Assembly: GCF_000276665.1 (NCBI RefSeq)
Contig: NW_004955517.1
Location: 2,528,233-2,592,232, forward strand
Length of the DNA: 64,000 bases
From: Chinchilla lanigera
Lineage: Eukaryota > Chordata > Mammalia > Rodentia > Chinchillidae
Direction of reading: 5' to 3'
Shown piece after piece: positions 1 through 10,385 of the stretch (position 1 is its first letter; the number at the start of each line of letters is the position of its first letter). The notes under the pieces are model-generated. The model had not been told where the DNA came from and searched no databases. It saw nothing but the letters and a program-made list of their open reading frames with translations. The translations under genes and the position numbers were made by a program.

Positions 1-296
1 TGTGTGCCCAAAACAAAACCGTGAAGGAGACGGGCTTGCACACCCCTTGAGCACCATGCCGAGCGCAGGGCTTGCGCGGCCCAGTGAGGTGGGTCCCAGG
101 CCGGGGCAGGGCACTGCCAGGGTCTCTAGGAGTCGTCTCTTTGTACTCACACACACAGGTAAGGAGGTCTCGTGCAGGCTCACAACCACTGTGCGCTGTG
201 TGTGCGTGTATGTGTAGAAGGCGATTAGTCTGCACATTTTTCTCCCCAGTGTTTGAAATAATTATAAACGTGAAGAGTCCCTCTGAGCCGCACCCC
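1..296. other. Unassigned sequence, no gene seen
   Basis: Moderately GC-rich sequence with a short degenerate TG run near 190-217. The overlapping short open frames here have no recognisable domain and look like chance. Nothing else can be supported. Confidence 0.5.
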
Positions 297-421
297 GGTT
301 TTTATGGTGAAACGGGCTGGCTGAGTCACCAAGCTGTCCAGACTGGGCCTGAACTTGCAATCCTCCTGCCTCAGCCTCTCTGAGTGCTGGTATTTAGGCC
401 CGAGCCACCACACCAGCTTTT
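297..421 (-). mobile_element. B1-type (7SL-derived) SINE, antisense
   Basis: Read on the minus strand it has the order of a 7SL-derived SINE: a promoter-like start, the 'ctgaggcaggagga' block and the 'ttcaggcccagtctggac' block. No 29-bp internal duplication is seen, so it resembles the older proto-B1 form. It is diverged. Confidence 0.75.
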
Positions 422-1066
422 TGTGCTCACTCTTATCAATTTCAGCATAAGGCGGCCGCAGAAGACCTGCACTTTAGAAATGTAATGCCAGCCTATTAAA
501 GGCACGCATGCTTAAGCTTTGATTGGCTTCAATGTATTTGGACACACTCAGTGGATTAGCTTATCCTTTTGCACTTTGCCTTTATGGGAAAGACCAAAGG
601 AAAGAAAGCAAATGGAACAAGGAAAGGTAAAATCAAATCAGCGGTGCAGTACTTAGGAGGGGTGCAGGGAAACGCCTGAGTTTTCCCCGCCTGCTGGGCA
701 AAGCCCAGGGGTGTTCAGGGGCGGCCAAAACTGCTTCCTTCTCAACTTGCAGAAAAGATCAAAGGCAGGGCAGAGTCAGCAACAGTCTCTCACCGCTGCT
801 CTGGCAGGAAAGGCGGGTGTGGAAGTGAGGCCTCCAAAGAGCATCTCTCAGGTGCACAAAGCGCCTGCCTGCTAAGCACACCCGCAGATCCACGGCAGCT
901 GGGGGAAAAGGCTCCCGCAGGACGTTGCCTTCCCCTGCTGCCAAGCCACACCTTCGACCCATCCCAGGAGTCTGAGTGAAGAGTCGTCAGCAGTGAGGCG
1001 ACCGCTTTCTAAGGAAATTGATTATTTATGGCTATTTAGAAAAATTATAAATAATCAGCATATAGC
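422..1066. other. Unassigned sequence, no gene seen
   Basis: Mixed-composition sequence. A minus-strand open frame of 67 codons at 759-962 matches nothing I know. No repeat family recognised. Confidence 0.5.
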
Positions 1067-1201
1067 AGGGAGCTGAGGTGCACGGTGGGTAGTCCCTGCT
1101 ACGCAGGAGGCTGAGGCAGCAGGATTGCTTGAGCCCGGGAGTTCCAAGGCCAGCCTGGACAACATAGTGAGAGCTGATCTCAAAAACAAAACCCAAAACC
1201 C
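1067..1201 (+). mobile_element. B1/proto-B1 SINE
   Basis: Sense 7SL-derived SINE: degenerate start, then 'ggaggctgaggcagcagga', then 'gttccaaggccagcctgg' and 'acatagtgagag', ending in an A-rich tail from about 1180. No 29-bp duplication of the murid B1 type, so an old or non-murid form is inferred. Confidence 0.8.
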
Positions 1202-1374
1202 ACGCTAACTAAATAAGCCAAGAACTTCCTATGTTAATTAAACTATTCTAGTCAATTTTCTTCTATGAGGTAATCACTAGTATTGTAGCAGAAAATGCGC
1301 TCCCCCCAGCCAGAGTACTTCAGTTTCTTAGTTCCCAGGTACTAGTTCCTGTTCCAGTTCCAGTTGCTTCTGGT

Positions 1375-1600
1375 CTTTTAGAAACGGCTGGTCACTGTGA
1401 TGCACACTGGATAAACCAATCCCCAACTGACAAGCCATTCTGCCTTGTACTTCCTGCTGGCTCATCCCATATAAGCCCTAGACCACCAGAGATCGGGGCC
1501 TGGTATTCTGGGAATGGTCCCCACCAGTGCCCACTGACATAAATAAATCTGCCTCCCAATCCTGGGTGCGGTTTCGGCATTTCTGCTTGCCCTAGCGGTA
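1375..1600 (+). mobile_element. Possible solo LTR fragment of an endogenous retrovirus
   Basis: LTR-like order of signals: TATA-like 'catataag' at 1468-1475, a polyadenylation signal aataaa at 1542-1547 about 70 bases later, then a U5-like 'gcggtttcgg' near 1567-1577. The left border is unclear and may start near 1290. No internal viral genes are present. The family is not identified. Confidence 0.45.
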
Positions 1601-2457
1601 TGAAGTCTAGATAGCTTTAGCAGAGTATTTGGCTGCTGAAAGCAATACTGTCTTCCTGGAATAAAAGTAATTCCTTACGTAATAGTACCACAAATCTCTC
1701 AGACGCTAGGATACTTCATCTCCAACTAGCCTTTGTGAAGAAACAGCATTCCTGCAGTCATCTCAGTCCTCTTCGCGGCTGTGCACAAGGCAGACAGAAT
1801 TGGTAAGAAGAGAGACAAAGCAGTTCAAAATACATTTCCTCCTTTTCCTCATTCATGTGACCTTTCAACTCCAAGGAACAAATATAAATAATTTTTAAAT
1901 CACAGAACGCGAAACAGCGAGTAGCTATACAGTAGGTACGTGAACACGGTACAAAAGCGTGATGCCCGTCATGATACCGCACGAGTGTGTAGCTGTGACT
2001 TGGGTAGCCGTCCAGGGAGAGACCGGCAAGTGAACACGGCCCGCAGGTGCACGTCACAGCAGGCCGCGCTCTGGCTCTGCGAGCTGCCTCAGAAGCGCCG
2101 CTTGAAAGAGAAACAGCATTGAGGAACACAGAGTTTGAATAAGGCAGTTTCAGGAAACGCTGTGGTGGACAAAGGCAACATTTGAAAGTTAATGTATCAT
2201 TTTAGAATCTGCTTCCTTAAATATCTGTGCATCTGTCCCTCCAGAATCACCTTTCACCTTGCTCTACCGCCCCTCCTGTCTCCCAGCTGCCAGCTGCCCC
2301 TGGACCTCAGCCTGACGCCTCTCTCTGGCTTGGCGTGGATGCAGCCAGTGGGAGCCCAGTGGGCAGTCGGCAGGGGGAGGCGGCTGCCAGCCCATTCGCC
2401 AGGCTCTTCCAGGCCACCCAGCTGGGCCCCTGGAAGTCACCGCTCTTCTCATGATAG
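1601..2457. other. Unassigned sequence with a CpG-dense patch at 1905-2105
   Basis: About 18 CpG dinucleotides (hand count) fall in roughly 200 bases at 1905-2105, far above the surrounding DNA. Open frames exist on both strands (123 codons minus at 1758-2129, 60 codons plus at 1940-2122) but neither resembles a known protein. It could be a small unmethylated regulatory island, an exon, or a relic of a CpG-rich transposon. Confidence 0.4.
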
Positions 2458-2740
2458 TTCCTTTCCTCTTTCCTTCCCGCTCCCCTTCCTGTCAGTCCTT
2501 CCTTCCCTTCCCTTTTTTTGTCTTTCCTTCCTATCTTCCTCCCTTTCTTTTTCCTCTTTCCTTCCATCCTCCTTTCCTCCTTTCCTTTCCCTCTTCTTCC
2601 CTCCCTTCTTCCTCTCTTTCTCCCTGCTTTTCCTCCCTTCCTCTTTCCTTCCTTCCTTCTTTCCTTCCTTCTCACCTTCTCTACCTCTCTCCCTCCTTCC
2701 TTTCCTCCTTCCTTCCTTCCTTTAGTCCTTCCTTCCAGGT
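2458..2740. repeat. Pyrimidine-rich tract, degenerate (CCTT)n
   Basis: Roughly 280 bases almost entirely C and T on the plus strand, built from CCTT, CTTT and CCCTT units. It creates long open frames rich in Ser, Phe, Leu and Pro on the plus strand and in Lys, Arg, Gly and Glu on the minus strand. These are low-complexity artefacts. Confidence 0.95.
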
Positions 2741-3139
2741 TCCTGCAAGAGTCCTGCCCTGCCCTGCCTCCCTGCAGACCCAGGGTGAGAACAGTACTGC
2801 TACCACCTGCTCCAGGTCCTGCATGACCCCATTAGGTTCCCTCCCACCAGACTGGGGTTTTTATTCCTACTTCCTGTGTAACAAACTGTATTGTTTCACT
2901 CTGTATCTATTTCCCATTAGGATCCTAACACATTAAATGGAAACTAAATAGTTTAAGTAGACAGTTAGCTCTTTCCTCTGTATTCCTAAGACTTTACACT
3001 TTTCTTTTAACTTTCGTTGAGGAACAAAAGCAGCACTTGTGACACGTGTGTTATGGCTCATATCCTGTTATCTCCCCAAAGGCTTGTGTGCCCAGAGATG
3101 GGGATATGGGGAGTGAGTGGGTCATGGTATGCATACTGC
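2741..3139. other. Unassigned sequence, no gene seen
   Basis: No repeat family or coding signal recognised. It separates the pyrimidine tract from the LTR-like repeat that follows. Confidence 0.5.
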
Positions 3140-3468
3140 ATTAGTCCACTGATTAGTTTAGCGTAGTTCTGGGTGTAGATGATGCACTTACTGAAGAGAG
3201 AAGTCCCACCCTGGGTGTGGGTGGGGCCAACCAATAGGCTTGCAGCCTAGATGGAATAAAAAGGGAAAGAAGGAAGGCTTGATGCCATCTGCCTGCCCTG
3301 CCATGGACTGTTTCTCCTCTGTGATGCCCCTCTGCTGCCACCCTGCTTTGGAGGCAGCTGACTATGGATTGAAACCTCTACAAACTGTGAGCCAAAATAA
3401 ACCCTTCCTCTTTTAACCTGTGGGTGTTGGGTATTTTGTCCCAGCAATGAGAAAGTAACCAAGACCCC
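3140..3468 (+). mobile_element. MaLR-like LTR fragment
   Basis: Shows 'gttctgggtgta', then 'tgggtgtgggtggggccaac', then 'gtgagccaaaataaaccctt' with its polyadenylation signal at about 3394-3399, then an R/U5-like end 'ttttgtcccagcaatgag'. This order is shared by a common rodent interspersed repeat of LTR character. The exact subfamily cannot be named without a library search. Confidence 0.65.
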
Positions 3469-4400
3469 TTGCAGGCAGGGCCTCCTGACTTGGAAGCCAA
3501 GTACCTGCCTCCTTTATCAGCCACACAGGTAAGGAGAGAGGAAGTGACAGGGACCCTTAGGTCAGAGGGAAACCAGTGTATTCTTTTTCCAAAGCTCTGT
3601 TGACACTTTGCCCCTACCTGATTTTTGAATGCCAGGCTTGTTATTATGGGCACATTCTGTTAAACACAAGAGGTTCAGTATTACCTTTTATCAAAATGTC
3701 AAGAGGACAGATTTTAAATGAGCTAGACGAAATGAAAGAACATTCTTTCTATCCACAGAGGCTTTGAAATTGATTGCAAATGATCTTCTCTGAACAGCCT
3801 GGAGTGCAGCAGCGCCAGCCCCTAATGATGTACATCTGCGAGGCTGCCCTAGCTCTGCCTGCATTTACATCACTATCAGCTCTGCAATTACTGCTCAAGA
3901 CGTTTCCGGCACAGACACAGAGAATCTGAACGTGGCCGCGGCAGATCTCCTGGTTGGCTTCCTGCCAGGAGCCTGAGTCACCATCCCAGACATCTGCAGC
4001 ACATTAAGCTGCACCCTTCCTATCTCCCTGAACTCCACACAATGGCCCAAACTCTGGCGAAACAATGGCCAATCCTCTGAAGAACCCCTAGCCCGGGGTG
4101 AACCAGGAGCCCACGCAAAGCCCTTTGGCGAAATTACGCTGTAGAACAAAAGCCAGAATGTGGCTGAGATGATGGCTTTCCATGCTTTGAACTTTATTTA
4201 CACGTCATGGACTCAGATGGTCTAAAACACAACTGTGCTGGAGGCTCAACAGTAAAGGACGGTTGTTCTTGGTCCTTCTGGAACCTTCTGTCCTGTAGGG
4301 CAAACAGCCAGAGAAGCAGGCCTTGCAGTCCACATCTTGATGCCTCTCTGGCTCTCGTGTCACAGCCCCGGAGATTGGAGCCACCATCCCCCTGCAGAAG
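3469..4400. other. Unassigned, mainly single-copy-looking sequence
   Basis: No repeat recognised. The 3560-3900 part is balanced in composition and lacks low-complexity runs, so it is a candidate for conserved noncoding sequence, but the sequence alone cannot show this. Confidence 0.4.
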
Positions 4401-4600
4401 TGGCCAGAGGGATCTTTCCAAAATATAAACCCAAGAATTTTTTTCCTGCTTTAGACCATCAGTAGATGTCCACTATCCCTACAGTCACATGCCAGCACCT
4501 TGCTGTGGCCCAAGGCACTGCCTTCTAAGGCCTCTGTCCTCCTGAGCAAGCAGGAAGTAAGAGGGTTTCTGTAGGCTTCCCCACTCTAAGCACACAATGC
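4401..4600 (+). mobile_element. L2 LINE fragment, diverged
   Basis: The block 'gggatctttccaaaatataa', followed by 'cctgctttagaccatcagta' and a 'cactgccttctaaggcctct' region, follows the order of the L2 3' region. High divergence, borders approximate. Confidence 0.5.
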
Positions 4601-4739
4601 CCCTGACAACATCTTGACTTGGGACGGACTCTTTGCTCCAAGAGCCAAGCAAATATGAATATATTATTACTGACTGAAGTTCTTCGACCACGTTAGGTTT
4701 GTCACCCTGTGTTGTTCAGCTCTAAGGGCTTTGTTGGGT

Positions 4740-5870
4740 ATGCAGTGCCCATGTCCATTACAATATCCTACACAACAGTGTAACCCCTGCAGACCCCTGT
4801 GTCATACCTGCTAACTTCCGCCTTCCTCTCTGCTTACCTCTGGTGAATACTGATCTTTTCATCTCTAAACTTTTGCCTTCTCCAGAATGTCATATAGCTG
4901 TAGTCTCTTCATACTGGGTTCTTTCACTCAGCAATATGCATTTAAGTTTTTTCTATGTTTTCTGTTCTTAATAGCCCATTTGTTTTTATCACTATATAAT
5001 ATTCTACTGTGTAGAGAGGCAACCATTTGTTTAGCCATGTGACTATTGAAGGATGGCTTGATTGCCTCCAGTTTGGGAAGTTAGGGGTAAAATTGCTATA
5101 AGTACTTGTGTAAACAACTCATGTAGGCTTGGGAGTGCTTGGTCCTGGGTAGACTAGGTTTAACTTTGTACAAAACTGACAGGTTGCCCTCCAGAGGCCA
5201 GCCCTGCTTCACGTTCCCAGTATCAGTGAGTGTGCGTTCCTGTAGCTCCACAGCCTAGGCAGCATTTGCCACTGACAGCGCTGGCATTTTAGCCCCTCTA
5301 GAAACCGTGGCTTCTATTGTTGTTTAAATTTGCAATTTTCTAACGGCAGCATGTACAGCTGAAGGCATCTTATCTGATCACTTGCTGTCTGCCTCTTTCT
5401 TGGATATGGGTCCACAGTTTTTAATTAGGTTATTTTTCTTGTTGAATTTATTCTTTATATATCATCAATATGTCTTGTATCTCATACATGTGTTGTGAAC
5501 ATTTTCTCCCAGTGTGTGACTTTCTTTTCATTTCCTTACCAGCAATTTTTGTAGGACAGAAGTTTTTAATTTTAATGAAGTCCAACTTTTCAATTTTTGT
5601 TTTTATGGATTTATGCTTTTGGTCTTATATCTAAAAATTTTTACCAAAACCTAAGATCACCTAGATCTTTTTTATGTTGACTTCTAGAAGAATTATAGTA
5701 TTGCATTTTACATTTCAGTCTCAATCTATTTTGAGAGAAATTTCTGAAAAGTTTAAACTAATGTCTGGATTTACATTTTTGCCTGTAGAAGCCCAGTGAT
5801 TCCAGCACCATCTCCTACAAAGAATAGCCTTCTCTGTTGGATCTTCTTGCAGCCGGATTTCACGTTATAA
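4740..5870 (-). mobile_element. L1M LINE 3' portion, antisense
   Basis: The plus strand carries the well-known antisense L1 order: 'tttcactcagcaatatgcat', 'ccatttgtttagccatgtga', 'aattgctataagtacttgtg', 'attttctcccagtgtgtgac', 'agaagtttttaattttaatg', then 'ccagtgattccagcaccatc' near 5790-5812. This covers the end of ORF2 and the 3' region. Many frameshifts, no intact reading frame. Confidence 0.85.
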
Positions 5871-5931
5871 AACTGTGCTTGCTCATGACCACTGCGAGGT
5901 GATCACAGGTAACATTAACCTTTCATTCACC

Positions 5932-6004
5932 CGTGTGTGCCTGTCTGCATGTGTCTATGTGTGTGTGTGTGTATCTGTGTGTGTGTCAGTGTGTCTATGT
6001 GTTA
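5932..6004. repeat. Interrupted (TG)n microsatellite
   Basis: TG/TGTC/TGTA units, with the longest pure run at about 5958-5973. It lies just beyond the L1 fragment. Confidence 0.9.
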
Positions 6005-6889
6005 TTCAGTCTCCCCTCTTTGAAATACCACCTGGTACAATTTCTGGTTTCATCCTAAAGCAGAAATTCACAGTTGTGGCTTCTGGGAAATATTCTGTAT
6101 GTTGTTTTATAATACAACTTTTTACTTAACCAAAATACTGCATATAATACATTATTTTATGTATTTTTCCAAACAGTTTTCTATCACCATTTTTCCACTG
6201 TGTATTATGCGTGAAATATTTAACTAAATTCTGGTGGCCAGATGGTGAGGGTCTCATATTTGTATTTGTTGGTAAGTGAAACATAACAGAAAGGTTACCA
6301 TGGACTTGAACGGAGCAGGAAAGTGGTCTTTTCAGAAACCAGGAGAAAGCAAGCGAAAGGGGAGATTCAGGAGCTTATGTGTCAGGAGAATGCTGTAGGG
6401 AAGGCTGCTGAGGTCCAGAGAAACCCTCAGAGAGCGCTTCCCTAGGTGTGGCAGACCATTCCCAGGGCACTGGTTAAACCCAGGAGGGATATGGAGATGG
6501 GCTGGGTGTGCTCTACCCCCACACCCCAGACCCACCCCACAGAGCCACGCCTCACGCCTGGACCTGGAGCCGCAGTGCACAGCAGGCCCGCCAGCCAGTG
6601 TAGGGTGCTTCTCAGGGCCTGCCTGCTCTGGAAATGCACCTGCTTCCACTAACCAGCTTACCAGCATCTGCTGGGGGAACTGATCTTAGCAGCTACCAAA
6701 CCCAAAGGAAGTGCTTGTGAGTAGGAGGCTGGATCAGGGGTGTCTGTGGAGAACAATCAATCATCAGTGTGCCAGAGGCTCAAAATATTCGTGATGGCTT
6801 TCTAACCTGGGAATCTTCCCTTGGAGGCAGTGGGGTCTCAGTCTGAGGGCCTGGCAGTGGTACAGTGATCTCCAATCACTTTCATCTGG
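6005..6889. other. Unassigned sequence, no gene seen
   Basis: The left part (6005-6250) is AT-rich and could be an extension of old LINE sequence. The right part is GC-rich with overlapping short open frames on both strands at 6332-6667 that match no known family. Confidence 0.4.
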
Positions 6890-6941
6890 CTACACAGACA
6901 CACACAGACACACTCACACACACACACACACACACACACTC
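6890..6941. repeat. (CA)n microsatellite
   Basis: CA repeat with CAGA interruptions at the left, and a run of about 12 pure units at the right. Confidence 0.95.
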
Positions 6942-7405
6942 ATTTGAGACAACTGCCCGGAATTGAGGTCTTAGGCTGAACTACAGCAGCGCGGCTCATC
7001 CGCAGTGGCTGTGACAAGGGCCCCTGTGCAGTACCTGCCCTCTCCCGGTGGAATCCCCGCCACACCAGGTGGGTCCCACTCAGCTCTCACCTCGCCATAC
7101 TCTTCCTTGCAGCAGCCACGTCCCAGCCACACCTTTGCCCGGTCAGCCCCATCCTAAATCCACTCACAGTGATGCTTCTGATCCTTTTCCTTTCTCCCTG
7201 TTCCTGCCTGTATGAAGCTATTGCAGGCCTGGAGAAAATGTATTCGCTGTTCTAAATTCCCAACCACTCACGATCATACACTCCTGCCCTGCTCATTAAA
7301 ACAGCTGTTAGCCAAAAATACTTCACGGTACTTGACTAAAGCAGGACAGATTATTCTAAAACAATAATAATGACCTTGTTTTAATGCTAAGAAGTATTAC
7401 ACGGT

Positions 7406-7424
7406 CTGCCACCAGATGTCACTA
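7406..7424 (+). promoter_or_regulatory. CTCF-like motif
   Basis: 'ctgccaccagatgtcacta' carries the CCACCAG core and the downstream G-C spacing of the CTCF consensus. A sequence match alone has many false positives. Occupancy is not implied. Confidence 0.3.
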
Positions 7425-8051
7425 ATTTCTCTATTACTATGGACCATCTCTTTATTCTTAAGCAGTGGTACCTGCTTACATGCCATTAATTTCTTCTGGG
7501 AATCGGGATAAATACCACAAGGGACAAGTACCAAACGAACGGTCTTGCCTGGAAAGCGTATCGAGTCACGAGGCAACTGACACTGACGTGCTCTGGCTTG
7601 TGGGCTGGGTACAAACAAACAGCGATGAGCACTGGGACAAAATTTTCAAACCCAAATGTACCCAGTACCAAATTCCACGCATTCCAAAGCAGTCAAGTAC
7701 TAAGGTAGAAAATCTCCTAGTGGCGTATTCTAATACATTTCCCTTGTGCTGAATGGGAAGAGACCCAGAAGCTGCTTCCTACTTTAATACAAATGAATCC
7801 AAAATGAATTCAATGACAAAAACAGGATGTAGCTGAGACTTGATTTCACAGCTCCCTTTCTGGGTGGGGATACAAGGACGTGCAGCGGGGCACAAACCCC
7901 TGGTGTCTGAGTCTCACTTTTATGTTCTCTTTTCCTAACTTGAGGGAGGCTGCCTGCTCTGCTCTCCAGAGTCAGAGTCTGAATGAGACCCGGTGGGGTA
8001 GGAGGAACCCACTGTCTGTCAAGTTCCTGAGAGGGCCAGGTAGAGACAACC

Positions 8052-8077
8052 GTTCACTTGCTTTAAAGCAAGTGAAC
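8052..8077. repeat. Perfect 26-bp palindrome
   Basis: The left arm 'gttcacttgcttt' is followed with no spacer by its exact reverse complement. No simple-repeat content explains it. Confidence 0.95.
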
Positions 8078-9254
8078 CCAGACTCAGCAAAGGAAAGCCA
8101 TGACTGACTCAAAGAGTAGGCAAAACATTGGTTTTGAGAATGTGGCTGAGTTTTCTAATGCACTGTTTTGGAGATGTGACCTATTACTCCAAGGCTGTGA
8201 TTCTCAGCCACACGAGCTTGTCCCCAGGGGTATCTGAGGCTGGCTGGAGATAGTTTTGGTTGTTCTAGTTGGAGGGGAGAGCAGGTCTGGGGAAAGTGCT
8301 GCTGGCCTCTGTGTGCAGAGGCGGGGATCAGCTAACACACCCCTTTGTGCAGGAGATCATACATGAGGAGGTGTAGGTGGCCCACAATGTAGCCCATGGC
8401 AGTTACCTCTGCCCTTGGGTCATGTAAGCTATAGAAAGCACCTTAGAATGAGGCAGACTGAGTTCGGTCCTCCCGCTGTCTAACAGCTGAGTGCTCAGGC
8501 TTCCATCTCCCCTTTACAAAACAGGGACACTGAACTTTATACCCCAAGTCGGTGGAACGGTGAAAGAAATTGCATCCTCAGGGCTTATAGCATGCTCATT
8601 CTCACAAGTGTCGGTGAGGCAAAGACCTATTCATACCTCCTTCCCCCTCCTCTCTTTCTCTTCTTTCCTGCAATCAAGATAGCATCATACGGGCACTCTG
8701 AGTGGAGTGCTGAATGAACGCCCGTTACGGTCTGCTGTGGCCTGGGCAAGGCTGACGTTCCGGTGTCTGTTGGCAAGCTGTTATTCAAGAGTGTGACACA
8801 GGTGACCAAACAGGAGGGCAAGGACAGGAGGTGGCAGGCAGGTGGGACCTGAATGTACCATTCGAGTCAGACGGCTCGCAAAGGGCGTGAAGAGGGGAGA
8901 GCCGAGCCAACAACTGCCTACCTTCCACTGCTGAGAAACTTCAGAAGGGCAGGAAGTGTCCAGTTAGAGAATGCATACTTGCCTCCAGGCTGTAGATCCT
9001 GCTTTGAAACTGTTCCTTGTACAGCTCCATAGGACTATACCCAAGAACACATAGAAGTGAGGCCTCCAAGAGTGCTGCCAACGAAGGTAACCCCAGGGGG
9101 GCTTGAGGAGCAGCTGTCTATAGAGGTCACATCTAGCCCACTAGAACGTGTGTACCAGGATAGGCAGCACGGTTTGTTCCTCTTCCAAGCTCCCAGCTTC
9201 CCGCACACAGCTGGCACCTACAAGCTCAGTAGATGCATGCTGATTTTGCAGAAG

Positions 9255-9375
9255 CCTGAGGTCCAGGACCCAGTTCCCCTACTTCCTAGCTGTGTGACTT
9301 TAGACAAGTCTCTTAGCCTCTCTAGTTTTAACTTCCTCTTCAGGAATGTGGGAGAGTGTATTCTCAAGGCTGCGG
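9255..9375 (+). mobile_element. MIR SINE fragment
   Basis: 'cctagctgtgtgactttaga' followed by 'caagtctcttagcctctcta' and a 'cctcttcaggaatgtggg' block matches the MIR core and its flank. Ancient eutherian repeat. An open frame of 140 codons (9057-9479) runs straight through it, which argues that the frame is chance. Confidence 0.8.
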
Positions 9376-10194
9376 AGAGCAGATGCACGTCCTACCAAGA
9401 ATTGTTTCCAAGTTCTGGAGGTGACAGTCTTCACATGGATTTACCTCCGTGCTCCAGACCCCTTCCAGACTTTGGCTGATCTCAGGGTCTCCAAAGAGTT
9501 AGTGTAAAGGTATGTGACTGTATCAGTGAAGTCAAGGGCCTGCCTTGCTTTTTCTGTTGTTAATATCAAGGGAAGAGGAGGAAAAAGGAAAGAACACATC
9601 AAAGAGTCCAGGAGGATGAACTGGAGCTTAAAGAATTCTTGAATTCCTGCAAGTGCACTTCTCATGAGCACCTAATAAACTCCTGTGGTGATGCCTCATT
9701 CCTTAAAAGTCTCTTACTCAGGCTACCTTAAAACGTTCTGAACATTAGCCCTAGAAATGTCTTGAGAGAGTATTTGATCCTGGAATTACTACTGGTTTCA
9801 TTTTCTGGCCACACTGACTGGACCAGTGTGTTGGAAAGGACCCTGTAGCTTTGCCCAGATCCAGGGGACAAATGGTGCAAAAATTGATTAGCAATGTCTG
9901 CCTCAAGACTGTGTGGTGTAGTGGTGGAAATGCATGTGTGCTGAACATCTTCTGACCCTCCTCTAGGCCAGCATCTTCCTTACAATGATGGTAAAGGATC
10001 AGGGTCCAGTTACCTGAGCAAGTATGATCTAGGTCTAGAGGACAAGACTAGTGGACATCTAATAACATTCAAATTTTTCTTCAACAGAAATTTCTTTTAG
10101 AAAACATCCTCTCACCTCATGAGGCTGTCTGTTACTTGATTCTGTGGCAAGTAGAGTGTCAGGAGCATGTGTCTCATTGATAGTTTTCCTTATT
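9376..10194. other. Unassigned sequence, no gene seen
   Basis: No repeat or coding signal recognised. Confidence 0.45.
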
Positions 10195-10385
10195 CAAATC
10201 AGTTCATTGATGACAAGCTATGTAACCTTGAACCAGCCACTTGACCTCTCTGCATTTCAATGTCCTCGTGTATAAAACAGAGATAAGAACAACAGTAGCT
10301 TCTCCTTTGTGGAGCTCATGGAGAGATTAAAGAAATTAAACCCTGTAACTAACACATAGGAAGAACATTTTGTAAGTGTTTACTC
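10195..10385 (+). mobile_element. MIR SINE fragment
   Basis: 'caagctatgtaaccttgaac', 'cacttgacctctctgcattt', 'gtcctcgtgtataaaacaga' and the 3' part 'gagattaaagaaattaaacc' follow the MIR consensus over most of its length. Confidence 0.8.

Larger units (their letters stand above)
6942..9254. other. Mostly single-copy-looking sequence, no gene seen
   Basis: No repeat family recognised in over 2 kb. It holds a CTCF-like motif (7406-7424) and a perfect 26-bp palindrome (8052-8077), listed separately. Open frames up to 95 codons (7465-7752, plus) have no recognised domain and no obvious splice context. Confidence 0.45.

Noticed and set aside
2192..2936. Long open frames of 102-177 codons in several frames and on both strands
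   Set aside because: They lie mostly in the pyrimidine tract, where stop codons are depleted by composition. The peptides are low-complexity Ser/Phe/Leu/Pro or Lys/Arg/Gly/Glu strings.
9057..9479. 140-codon plus-strand frame
   Set aside because: A MIR SINE lies inside it in the middle of the frame, and no domain is visible.
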